This document shows, one piece after another, positions 1 to 5,760 of a stretch of DNA of 5,809 bases. Under the pieces are notes generated by a model that had not been told where the DNA came from, did no database searches, and worked only from the letters and a program-made list of their open reading frames with translations. The DNA is from an uncultured Oscillospiraceae bacterium (GTDB lineage: Bacteria > Bacillota > Clostridia > Oscillospirales > Acutalibacteraceae). The first letter of the stretch is position 1. Each line of letters begins with the position of its first letter. The stretch covers positions 1-5,809 of the forward strand of contig USBH01000111.1 of assembly GCA_900552925.1 (NCBI GenBank), written 5' to 3'. Position numbers and translations under genes: made by a program.

Positions 1-46
1 AGATTAGCTGCAGTCTCGTGGGCTCGGAGATGTGTATAAGAGACAG
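1..46 (+). other. Nextera i7-side sequencing adapter (artifact)
   Basis: This is technical sequence. Bases 28-46 are the 19-bp Tn5 mosaic end (AGATGTGTATAAGAGACAG). Bases 13-27 are the Nextera read-2 stretch GTCTCGTGGGCTCGG. Bases 5-12 (TAGCTGCA) occupy the i7 index slot and, from memory, match the complement of Nextera XT index N728. Bases 1-4 (AGAT) fit the end of the P7 flow-cell sequence. Genomic sequence begins at 47. Any predicted protein running into this segment is chimeric: on the + strand it gives an N-terminus MYKRQ, and on the - strand a tail containing LLYTSPSPRD. Confidence 0.98.
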
Positions 47-47
47 G

Positions 48-134
48 TACAGGGCCGTGTTTGCGCTCGGCGAGGACTGGGATCCCGAAGCGCTGGAGGC
101 CGTCTGCGAGGCGCTGGAGACAGCCGGACGCTGA
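48..134 (+). CDS. 3' end of an unrecognised gene (partial, cut by contig edge)
   Basis: The first genomic bases form an open frame of 28 codons ending in TGA at 132-134. Its peptide starts YRAVFALGEDWD and ends PEALEAVCEALETAGR. Third positions are mostly G or C, as in the neighbouring genes. The tail looks like an amphipathic, Glu/Ala-rich helix typical of a protein C-terminus. Everything upstream is lost at the adapter junction, so the family cannot be named. The adapter-derived start MYKRQ reads a different frame through this stretch and is spurious. The stop codon lies inside the first copy of a 24-bp tandem repeat. Being co-oriented, this gene could be upstream of the patatin operon, but the promoter at 183-211 suggests separate transcription. 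It could also be a chance open frame, given its length. Confidence 0.5.
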   Translation, partial: YRAVFALGEDWDPEALEAVCEALETAGR

Positions 135-178
135 ACGGAAGGCGCGGCGCGTATGCTGAACGGAAGGCGCGGCGCGTA
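130..178. repeat. Perfect 24-bp tandem repeat, two copies
   Basis: Two identical 24-bp copies (GCTGAACGGAAG followed by GCGCGGCGCGTA) lie at 130-153 and 155-178, separated by a single T, giving a 25-bp period. The first copy contains the last codons and TGA of the upstream partial gene. The second is purely intergenic and runs up to the promoter -35 region. The unit is not self-palindromic, so it is not an obvious hairpin. It could be a replication-slippage duplication, a pair of protein-binding sites, or an assembly artifact. Confidence 0.9.
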
Positions 179-210
179 CCGCTTGACTTTGCCGGGGATG
201 TGCGGTATGC
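174..210. promoter_or_regulatory. Inverted repeat framing the -35/-10 region (possible operator)
   Basis: The left arm GCGTACCGC (174-182) and right arm GCGGTATGC (202-210) are reverse complements at 8 of 9 positions. The ninth (G176/T208) can wobble in RNA. The 19-base gap holds the -35 hexamer and most of the spacer, and the right arm overlaps the -10. This geometry suits a dimeric repressor that blocks RNA polymerase. The left arm overlaps the second copy of the tandem repeat. No regulator gene is visible in the window to pair with it, so the function is inferred and the arms could be chance in GC-rich DNA. Confidence 0.35.
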
Positions 211-211
211 T
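183..211 (+). promoter_or_regulatory. Sigma-70-type promoter for the patatin-GH172 operon
   Basis: TTGACT at 183-188 matches the -35 consensus at 5 of 6 positions. TATGCT at 206-211 matches the -10 at 4 of 6. The spacer is exactly 17 bases. The expected transcription start, near 218, leaves a short AT-rich leader containing the ribosome binding site AAGGAGG (226-232), 8 bases before the ATG at 241. The promoter sits in the only gap upstream of the patatin gene, and no second promoter is needed for the gene after it. Confidence 0.6.
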
Positions 212-240
212 TTAGGAAAACAAAAAAGGAGGCATTTTAA

Positions 241-1149
241 ATGCCGTTTACACAGACGCCGATCCCCGGCAGAAAACTGCAGAATGTCCTCCCGGCGGGC
301 ACGGCGCTCATCCTCGAGGGCGGCGGCCTGCGGGGCTACTACAGCGCAGGCGTGATGGAGGCCTTCCTCGAAAAGGACATGCTCTTTCCGTATATCATCG
401 GCGTTTCGGCCGGCGCCGCGAACGCGCTTTCGTATATATCGGGCCAGACGATGCGCTCGCGCCAGATCATCGAGCATTACGTGGGCAACCCCGAATACGT
501 GAGCCGGCGCAATCTGCTGCGCAAGGGCTCGATGTTCGGCTTCGACTACATTTTCCAGACGATTCCCGAGCAGCACATCCGGTTTGACTGGGATGCCTAC
601 AACGCGCAGGAAACGCGCTTTCTGACCGGTGCGATGAACTGCGCCGACGGGAAGACCGTCTGGTTTGAAAAGGACGAAATCACGCCGCCGTTTTCGGCGA
701 CGGTCGCCTCCTGCTCGGTGCCGATCCTGACGAAGGTGCAGCACTTCAAGGGGTACGACCTGCTCGACGGCGGCACGAGCGACCCGATCCCGATCGAGAA
801 ATCGATCGCCGACGGCAACCGCTTCCACGTCGTCGTCCTGACGCGCAACGCCGGCTACAGAAAGGAGCCGTTCGGGCACGCGGGCTTTTTGAAGGCCGTG
901 TTCCGCAAGTATCCCGCGGTCGCGGAGGCGATGCTCTGCCGCCATGAGATCTACAACCGCCAGCTCGCGCTCTGTGAGCAGCTGGAAAAGGAGGGCAGAG
1001 CGGCGATCATCCGCCCGCTCGAGCCGCTGCGCGTCGGTCGCACGAGCGCCGACGTCCCGACGCTGCTCGCGCTGCACGACGAGGGACTGCGCGAGGGCCG
1101 CGCCGCCCTGCCGCGTATCTTGGAAGCGCTGCAAAAATCGGTGATATAA
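241..1149 (+). CDS. Patatin-like phospholipase family protein
   Basis: This 302-residue protein is a predicted cytoplasmic serine acyl hydrolase using a Ser-Asp dyad, of the bacterial patatin (YjjU-like) group. The glycine-rich oxyanion loop is EGGGLRGYYSAG at residues 26-37. The nucleophile elbow is GVSAG at 54-58 with Ser56, and the dyad aspartate is Asp176 in DGG (176-178). All the key residues are therefore present. The C-terminal part (about 240-300; IIRPLEPLRVGR and a following helix) resembles the accessory tail common in this group. There is no signal peptide or membrane segment. The ATG at 241 is chosen because AAGGAGG lies 8 bases upstream and the oxyanion loop sits at the usual distance from the N-terminus. 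It is first in an operon, 26 bases before the GH172 gene. The family is known to cleave ester bonds of phospholipids or other acyl esters; the actual substrate here is unknown. Confidence 0.93.
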   Translation: MPFTQTPIPGRKLQNVLPAGTALILEGGGLRGYYSAGVMEAFLEKDMLFPYIIGVSAGAANALSYISGQTMRSRQIIEHYVGNPEYVSRRNLLRKGSMFGFDYIFQTIPEQHIRFDWDAYNAQETRFLTGAMNCADGKTVWFEKDEITPPFSATVASCSVPILTKVQHFKGYDLLDGGTSDPIPIEKSIADGNRFHVVVLTRNAGYRKEPFGHAGFLKAVFRKYPAVAEAMLCRHEIYNRQLALCEQLEKEGRAAIIRPLEPLRVGRTSADVPTLLALHDEGLREGRAALPRILEALQKSVI

Positions 1150-1175
1150 AACCGCAGAATAAGGGAGGAAACGAG

Positions 1176-2201
1176 ATGGAACTTTACAGAATGCAGGACA
1201 GACGGACTTTTGGCTTTTCGGCCGAGAACCCAACGGGGGAAAAAAGCGGCGGTACGCGTGGCAGAGACTGCGAAAAGCTGCGCCCGTGCATCCAGATTCA
1301 GCCGGGTGAAACCGCCGTGCTCTGCGACACGGACGGCCCGGGCATGATTACGCACATCTGGTTTACCGGCTACATCGGCCATTCCTTTGTGCTGCGCATT
1401 TATTGGGACGACCTTGGAGCGCCGTCGGTCGAGGCGCCGGTCTCGGCGTTCTTTGGCTGCGCATACGACGAAAACTTCGCCGACCGTGACGGCCGCTATC
1501 CGGTGCTGAATTCCGCGATGGTGTTGGTTGCGCCCGGCCGCGGCTACAACTGTTATTGGGAAATGCCGTTTCGGAAGCACTGCCGCATCACGATGGAAAA
1601 CCGCGGCGGCGAGCCGCAGACGCTTTACTACATGATTTCCGGCTGGCATGGGGAGATTCCGGCCGACAGCGGCTACTTTCACGCCGCCTACCGGCAGGAA
1701 CATCCGGTGCAGAAGGGGCGGTCGTATACGGTTATCGACGGCATACGCGGCAAAGGCTGCTTTGTGGGCATGAGCCTTTCGGCCGGCATGAACGGCCATA
1801 ACACCTGCTGGGTCGAAGGAGAGGCGAAGATGTACATCGACGGCGACCGGTACCCGACGATGAACTACACGGGTACCGAGGATTATTTCTGCGGCTCCTA
1901 TGCGTTCGGCAACGACATTATTCTGAACCGCTACCAGACCTTCAGCGGCCTGTACGCCGGGCTATATGCGATTCTCGGCGATACTGATGCGATGTACAAC
2001 CAGCAGAAGCGCTTCATGCTCTACCGCTGGCATGTCAAAGACCCCGTGTGGTTTGAAACGGACTTCCGCATGACGATCGACAACCTCGGCTGGACGGGCC
2101 CGCGCTACGACGACTACACCTCGGCGGCATACTGGTATCTGACGGCGCCCGCCGCGCTACCTGTCCGTCTGCCTGAGGACCGCGATTTGATTATGAAATG
2201 A
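1176..2201 (+). CDS. DUF2961 / GH172 family glycoside hydrolase
   Basis: This 341-residue protein belongs to DUF2961, the family that includes GH172 enzymes acting on alpha-D-fructofuranosyl and D-arabinofuranosyl linkages. Signatures in order: ENPTGEKSGG (17-26), DGPGMITHIWFTG (53-65), LRIYWDD (73-79), the aromatic YYMISGW (151-157), YFHAAYRQEHP (167-177), VEGEAKMYIDGD (213-224) and TGTEDYFCGSYAF (232-244). Glu214 and Glu235 are 21 residues apart, the spacing I recall for the catalytic pair of the characterised bifidobacterial enzyme, so the active site looks intact. There is no signal peptide, so it is predicted to be cytoplasmic, acting on imported oligosaccharides. The start at 1176 follows GGGAGGAA (1163-1170). 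It lies 26 bases after the patatin gene with no terminator between, so the two are co-transcribed. Exact sugar specificity cannot be read from the sequence. The frame continues as a hydrophobic stretch directly after the TGA. Confidence 0.92.
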   Translation: MELYRMQDRRTFGFSAENPTGEKSGGTRGRDCEKLRPCIQIQPGETAVLCDTDGPGMITHIWFTGYIGHSFVLRIYWDDLGAPSVEAPVSAFFGCAYDENFADRDGRYPVLNSAMVLVAPGRGYNCYWEMPFRKHCRITMENRGGEPQTLYYMISGWHGEIPADSGYFHAAYRQEHPVQKGRSYTVIDGIRGKGCFVGMSLSAGMNGHNTCWVEGEAKMYIDGDRYPTMNYTGTEDYFCGSYAFGNDIILNRYQTFSGLYAGLYAILGDTDAMYNQQKRFMLYRWHVKDPVWFETDFRMTIDNLGWTGPRYDDYTSAAYWYLTAPAALPVRLPEDRDLIMK

Positions 2202-2261
2202 TTGTTCCTCGTGCTTGGGCTTGCAGTCATGGGCGTCGAGTATTTCAAAAAGGACAAGTGA
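2202..2261 (+). CDS. Possible tiny hydrophobic peptide, in frame behind the GH172 stop
   Basis: Immediately after the GH172 TGA the same frame continues for 19 codons to a second TGA, reading LFLVLGLAVMGVEYFKKDK. It would start with Met if the TTG at 2202 initiates. A 12-13 residue hydrophobic run followed by a lysine-rich tail resembles a very small membrane peptide or a C-terminal membrane tail. No Shine-Dalgarno lies at the proper distance before TTG 2202, so expression would need coupled re-initiation or stop readthrough. Alternatively, ATG 2193 with TGAGGA at 2174-2179 would give MK-stop-LFLVLG, making a sense-to-TGA change another explanation. A second frame from ATG 2198 (23 codons, overlapping the stop as ATGA) looks less protein-like. 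It ends 8 bases before the terminator. I do not recognise a family, and it may be non-coding. Confidence 0.25.
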   Translation: MFLVLGLAVMGVEYFKKDK

Positions 2262-2269
2262 ACGCATAA

Positions 2270-2314
2270 AAAAGCCCGCCGCATGCCGGTTCAACCGGTC
2301 TGCGGCGGGCTTTT
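2270..2314. terminator. Bidirectional rho-independent terminator between converging genes
   Basis: A perfect 14-bp inverted repeat pairs AAAAGCCCGCCGCA (2270-2283) with TGCGGCGGGCTTTT (2301-2314). The 17-base loop contains a second short stem, CCGG/CCGG, around TTCAA. The A-tract on one side and T-tract on the other make it work in both directions. It ends the patatin-GH172 transcript on + and the recG transcript on -, whose stop codon is at 2387. The intervening 2315-2386 is GC-rich and holds no other feature I can support. Confidence 0.93.
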
Positions 2315-2386
2315 GTGCGGTTTGGGGGCGGCGCGGCCGGCGGTGGGCCGCAAACCATGCGCGGGAGACGCGGTGCGGTTTCACGG

Positions 2387-4426
2387 CTACAGCGTCACGG
2401 TGCCGCCGCTTGCAGCGAACAGGCGGCGCATCTCGGCCTTTAGGCCGCGCAGGGCGGGGTCGCGCAGCGCCGGGTCGCGCTCCAGCAGACCGCGCGCGCA
2501 GGCCTGCGCTTCGCCGAGCACCTGCATGTCGTTCAGCATGTCGGCGATCTTCAGCTTCGGCAGGCCGTGCTGGCGCTCGCCGAAGAAATCGCCGGGGCCG
2601 CGCAGCCGCAGGTCCTCGTCCGCGACCTTGAAGCCGTCCGTCGTCCGGCAGAACATCCGCAGCCGCTCGATTGTTTCGGGGTTCTGCGCGTCGGTGACGA
2701 GGATGCAGGTGGATTTGTGCTGCCCGCGTCCGACACGCCCGCGGAGCTGGTGAAGCTGCGAGAGGCCGTAGCGCTCGGCGTTTTCGATCATCATGATCAC
2801 CGCGTTCGGCACATCGACGCCGACCTCGACGACCGTCGTCGAGAGCAGCAGCTTCGTGCGGCCTGCGGAGAAATCGGCCATCACGGCGTCCTTTTCCTTC
2901 GGCTTCATCCGGCCGTGCAGAATGCCGATGGGCAGGTCGCCGAAATAGCCGCGGACGATCTCCGCGTAGGCGGCGACGCTTGCGGCGTCGCTGTCGTTTT
3001 CCTCGATGAGCGGGCAGACGATATACGCCTGCCGCCCCGCGTCGATGTGCTTTTGGATATAGCCGAACGCGCGGCGGCGCTTGGCCGGGTCGATCAGATA
3101 CGTTTCGATCGGCTGGCGGCCGGGCGGAAGCTCGTCGAGCACGGAGACGTCGAGGTCGCCGTAGATCATCAGTGCGAGCGTGCGCGGGATCGGCGTTGCG
3201 CTCATGACGAGCGTGTGCGGGAAGCCGCCCTTCTTGGCGAGCGCCGTGCGCTGGCCCACGCCGAAGCGGTGCTGCTCGTCGGTGATGACGAGCGCGAGCC
3301 GGTTGAATTCCACGCCCTCGCTCAGCAGCGCATGCGTGCCGACGGCAAGCTGGATCCCGCCGCTTTTCAGCCCCTCGAGCGCTTCGCGCCGCGCCTTCTG
3401 GCGCATGCTTCCGGTGATGAGCGCGAGGCGGATGCCGCAGGGCGCGAGCAGCGCGGAGAGCGATTCAAAATGCTGGGTCGCCAAAATCTCGGTCGGCGCC
3501 ATCAGCGCGGCCTGCAGGCCGTTTTGGATCACATTGTAGCACAGCGCGGCGGCGACGGCCGTCTTGCCGCTGCCGACGTCGCCCTGAATCAGCCGGTTCA
3601 TCGGGTGCGCGCCCTGCATGTCGCGCATCGCGTCGCGGATGGCGCGCTGCTGCGCGCCGGTCAGCGCAAAGGGGAGCAGCGCGCAGAACGCCGCGGTGTG
3701 GTCGTCGCGGATCGGGTACGGGTTTTCCCGCGCGCCCGCCCGGCGGATCTCCATCATGCCGAGCTGCAGCACGAGCAGCTCCTCGAAGACGAGCCTGCGC
3801 CGCGCCGTGGAGAGCGCCTCCGGGGAGTTCGGGAAGTGGATCGTCTTCAGCGCGTACTCGAGCCGGCAGAGCGCATATTCGAGCCGGAGCGCGTCGGGCA
3901 GCGGGTCGTTGACGGTTTCCGGCAGCAGCCGCAGCGCCTCGCGCATCGCGCCGGCGATGATGCGCGAGGTGAGGCCCTCGGTCTGCGGGTAGACGGGCAC
4001 CATATCCTGCATCCGGCTTTCGGGCACGAATTCGGGCGAGGCCATCTCGCGGCGCGTGAACGTGCCCGTCACCTTGCCGCGGAAGGCGTAAACGCTCCCC
4101 GCCTCGAGCAGGTTCATCACGTAGCGGTTGTTGAAGAAGGTGAGCTGCATGTCGTCGACGCCGTCGGTGACCGTCGTCTTGTACAGCGTCATGCCGCCGC
4201 GGATGCGCTGCTCGACGGGCCTTTGCAGCACGGTGCCCTTGACGATGTTGACCTCGTTGAGCCGCGTGCTGCGGATCGGCACCGTGTCGCGCCAGTCCTC
4301 GTAGGCGCGCGGGTACAGGCGCAGCAGGTCGCCGACCGTCGGCGCGCCGAGCTTCTTGAAGAGTGCCGCGCGCTTCGGGCCGACGCCCTTCAGCGTGGAA
4401 ATATCCTTTTCAAACAGAGAGGGCAT
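2387..4426 (-). CDS. recG: ATP-dependent DNA helicase RecG
   Basis: This complete 679-residue protein matches the usual RecG length (about 680-690). RecG is a superfamily 2 double-strand translocase that reverses stalled replication forks and processes branched recombination intermediates. The N-terminus carries the helix-hairpin-helix-like LKGVGPKRAALFKKLG (12-27) and then the OB-fold wedge domain (about 60-150). The helicase core shows Walker A GDVGSGKT (282-289), motif II DEQH (383-386), motif III SATPIPRT (409-416) and motif VI LRGRVGRG (561-568). The conserved GFKVADEDLRLRGPGDFFG (598-616) is the translocation region typical of RecG and Mfd. No key residue is missing. The start is the ATG at 4424-4426; only a weak AAAGG/AGG site precedes it. 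It lies downstream of fakA on the same strand, separated by a hairpin with a T-tract, so its transcription may be attenuated by, or independent of, fakA. The stop is TAG. Confidence 0.98.
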   Translation of the reverse strand: MPSLFEKDISTLKGVGPKRAALFKKLGAPTVGDLLRLYPRAYEDWRDTVPIRSTRLNEVNIVKGTVLQRPVEQRIRGGMTLYKTTVTDGVDDMQLTFFNNRYVMNLLEAGSVYAFRGKVTGTFTRREMASPEFVPESRMQDMVPVYPQTEGLTSRIIAGAMREALRLLPETVNDPLPDALRLEYALCRLEYALKTIHFPNSPEALSTARRRLVFEELLVLQLGMMEIRRAGARENPYPIRDDHTAAFCALLPFALTGAQQRAIRDAMRDMQGAHPMNRLIQGDVGSGKTAVAAALCYNVIQNGLQAALMAPTEILATQHFESLSALLAPCGIRLALITGSMRQKARREALEGLKSGGIQLAVGTHALLSEGVEFNRLALVITDEQHRFGVGQRTALAKKGGFPHTLVMSATPIPRTLALMIYGDLDVSVLDELPPGRQPIETYLIDPAKRRRAFGYIQKHIDAGRQAYIVCPLIEENDSDAASVAAYAEIVRGYFGDLPIGILHGRMKPKEKDAVMADFSAGRTKLLLSTTVVEVGVDVPNAVIMMIENAERYGLSQLHQLRGRVGRGQHKSTCILVTDAQNPETIERLRMFCRTTDGFKVADEDLRLRGPGDFFGERQHGLPKLKIADMLNDMQVLGEAQACARGLLERDPALRDPALRGLKAEMRRLFAASGGTVTL

Positions 4427-4453
4427 ACCTGCCGCCGCCTTTCGGGGAAAGAT

Positions 4454-4479
4454 AAAAGGGCAGGGCCGAGGCCCCGCCC
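4454..4479 (-). terminator. Intercistronic terminator or attenuator between fakA and recG
   Basis: Read on the - strand, GGGCGGGGCC pairs with GGCCCTGCCC over 10 positions, one of them a G-U pair, around a very short loop. TTTTATC follows immediately. This is the form of an intrinsic terminator. It begins 45 bases after the fakA stop and its T-tract ends about 27 bases before the recG ATG. That leaves almost no room for a separate promoter between hairpin and gene. A poor promoter-like pair upstream of the hairpin (TTGGCG, 15 bases, TATTCT on the - strand) would place the hairpin in a recG leader, but its spacing is short and I do not rely on it. Confidence 0.7.
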
Positions 4480-4524
4480 AGAATACGTTTGCTGTACTGC
4501 CGCCAACCGGTGCTTCGGCCGGCC

Positions 4525-5760
4525 TTATTCGACGGAAAGGATGAAGTAATAAACCGGCTGGCCGCCGTTGACAAGGCTGATCTCCACGTCGTCGCCCGCC
4601 TTGTTGCGGATCAGGCGCATCGCCTCGTTCGCGTCCTCTTCGGAGACGCCCTCGCCGTAGATCAGCGTGATGAACGACGTGTGCTTGCTCATCAGGGCGC
4701 GCGCAACCTTGTACGCGGCGCGCACCGGCGTGTCGCCGACAAATTCGAGCTTGCCGTTCGTCAGGCCCATCGTGTCGCCTTCCTTGATCTTGAAGCCGCC
4801 GAATTCGGAATCGCGCGCCGCAAAGGTGACGGTGCCGGTGCTGACGCCCTCGGCCGCCATCATCATCGCGTCGGCGTTTTCAGCGGCGGAAGCGTCGGGG
4901 TCAAACGCGAGCATCGAGGAGAGGCCCTGCGGGATCGTCCGCGTCGGAATGACGGTGATCTCGCGGTCGGTGACGAGCGGGACCGCCTGCTCGGCCGCCA
5001 TGATGATGTTCTTGTTGTTCGGGAGCACGAAGACGTGCTTGGCCGGGGTGGCGCGCACCGCCTCGACGATGTCCTCGGTGCTCGGGTTCATCGTCTGGCC
5101 GCCGCTGACGACCTGCGCGCAGCCGAGGTCGGCGAACAGGCCCTGCAGGCCCTCGCCGGCCGCAACGGCGACGAAACCGATTTCCTCGGTCGGCTCTGCG
5201 GGCTCGAGCGCCGGCTTCTCCGGCGCTTCCGCCTTGCTCTCGAAGGCGGCGCGGTTCTTCTCGTTCTGCTCCGCAGCCTTTCTGTGCTGCTCCTTCATGT
5301 TTTCGATTTTCACGGTGAGCAGCGCGCCGAACTGCAGCGCGCGGGTGAGCGCGTCGCCGGGCTGCTCGGTGTGCACGTGCACCTTGATGATCTCCTCATC
5401 GTCGACGACAACGACGCAGTCGCCGATCGTCTCGAGGAACAGACGCAGCTCGTTCGGATCGGTCGTGATCTCCGGATCGCGGCCGATGATGAACTCCGTG
5501 CAGTAGGTGAAGTTGATCTCGCTGTCGAACTCCGCCGCGACGCTGCGGAAGAACTCGGCGGTCTCCGCCGCCTTCTCCTCCTCGGACATCTCGGTTTCCA
5601 CGATTTCGCCGTATTTGAAAACGCGCATCATGCCGTCGAAGATCATGCACAGGCCCTGGCCGCCCGCGTCGACGACGCCGGCCTTTTTGAGCACAGGCAG
5701 CAGCTCCGGCGTGGTCGAAAGGGCTTCCGCCGCGCCGAGGCAGATCGCGTCCCACACGTA
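4525..5760 (-). CDS. fakA: Fatty-acid kinase catalytic subunit FakA/YloV (DAK2 family), 5'-truncated
   Basis: The last 411 codons of a YloV/FakA protein; family members are about 550 residues, so roughly 140-170 N-terminal residues, including most of the ATP-binding DAK2 domain, lie beyond the contig edge. FakA phosphorylates fatty acids presented by FakB proteins, feeding acyl-phosphate to phospholipid synthesis. Visible, numbered from the first genomic codon: the end of the kinase domain, TPELLPVLKKAGVVDAGGQG (17-36); the middle domain with YCTEF (86-90), GDCVVVVDDE (113-122), KVHVHTEQPG (126-135) and KIENMKEQH (151-159); an unusually long Ala/Glu/Pro-rich linker (about 160-193); and the C-terminal domain with SGGQTMNPSTEDI (219-231), LPNNKNI (246-252), IPTRTIPQGL (271-280) and the terminal GGQPVYYFILSVE. 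Cys87 and the VHVH histidines are positions I recall as metal-binding in the staphylococcal protein. The apparent start MYKRQ is adapter-encoded and not part of the gene. It lies upstream of recG, as in many Bacillota. Confidence 0.95.
   Translation of the reverse strand, partial: YVWDAICLGAAEALSTTPELLPVLKKAGVVDAGGQGLCMIFDGMMRVFKYGEIVETEMSEEEKAAETAEFFRSVAAEFDSEINFTYCTEFIIGRDPEITTDPNELRLFLETIGDCVVVVDDEEIIKVHVHTEQPGDALTRALQFGALLTVKIENMKEQHRKAAEQNEKNRAAFESKAEAPEKPALEPAEPTEEIGFVAVAAGEGLQGLFADLGCAQVVSGGQTMNPSTEDIVEAVRATPAKHVFVLPNNKNIIMAAEQAVPLVTDREITVIPTRTIPQGLSSMLAFDPDASAAENADAMMMAAEGVSTGTVTFAARDSEFGGFKIKEGDTMGLTNGKLEFVGDTPVRAAYKVARALMSKHTSFITLIYGEGVSEEDANEAMRLIRNKAGDDVEISLVNGGQPVYYFILSVE

Noticed and set aside
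32..355. A 107-codon + strand frame starting MYKRQ
   Set aside because: Its start lies in the adapter, it uses a different frame from the plausible upstream gene end and it overlaps the patatin start.
4..1233. A 409-codon open frame on the - strand antisense to the patatin gene
   Set aside because: It ends in adapter-encoded LLYTSPSPRDCS and is Arg-rich shadow sequence opposite a gene with a clear active site.
2198..2269. A 23-codon frame from ATG 2198 overlapping the GH172 stop as ATGA
   Set aside because: The ATGA overlap is attractive for coupling, but the peptide is polar and Arg-rich with no recognisable pattern, and no suitable ribosome binding site precedes it.
2315..2381. Nine-base direct repeat GTGCGGTTT at 2315 and 2373, and GGTTTG/CAAACC arms around a GC-rich loop
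   Set aside because: Too short and imperfect to separate from chance in GC-rich intergenic DNA.
3840..3890. Tandem RLEYAL-C-RLEYAL in RecG (residues 181-193)
   Set aside because: The segment appears to fit the normal RecG alignment without an insertion, and the two DNA copies differ at several bases, so it looks like chance similarity and not a recent duplication.
2567..4549. A 660-codon open frame on the + strand antisense to recG
   Set aside because: It mirrors the recG codons, is full of low-complexity Arg/Ala/Asp/Val runs, lacks a ribosome binding site and known motifs, and is explained by high GC at third positions of recG.
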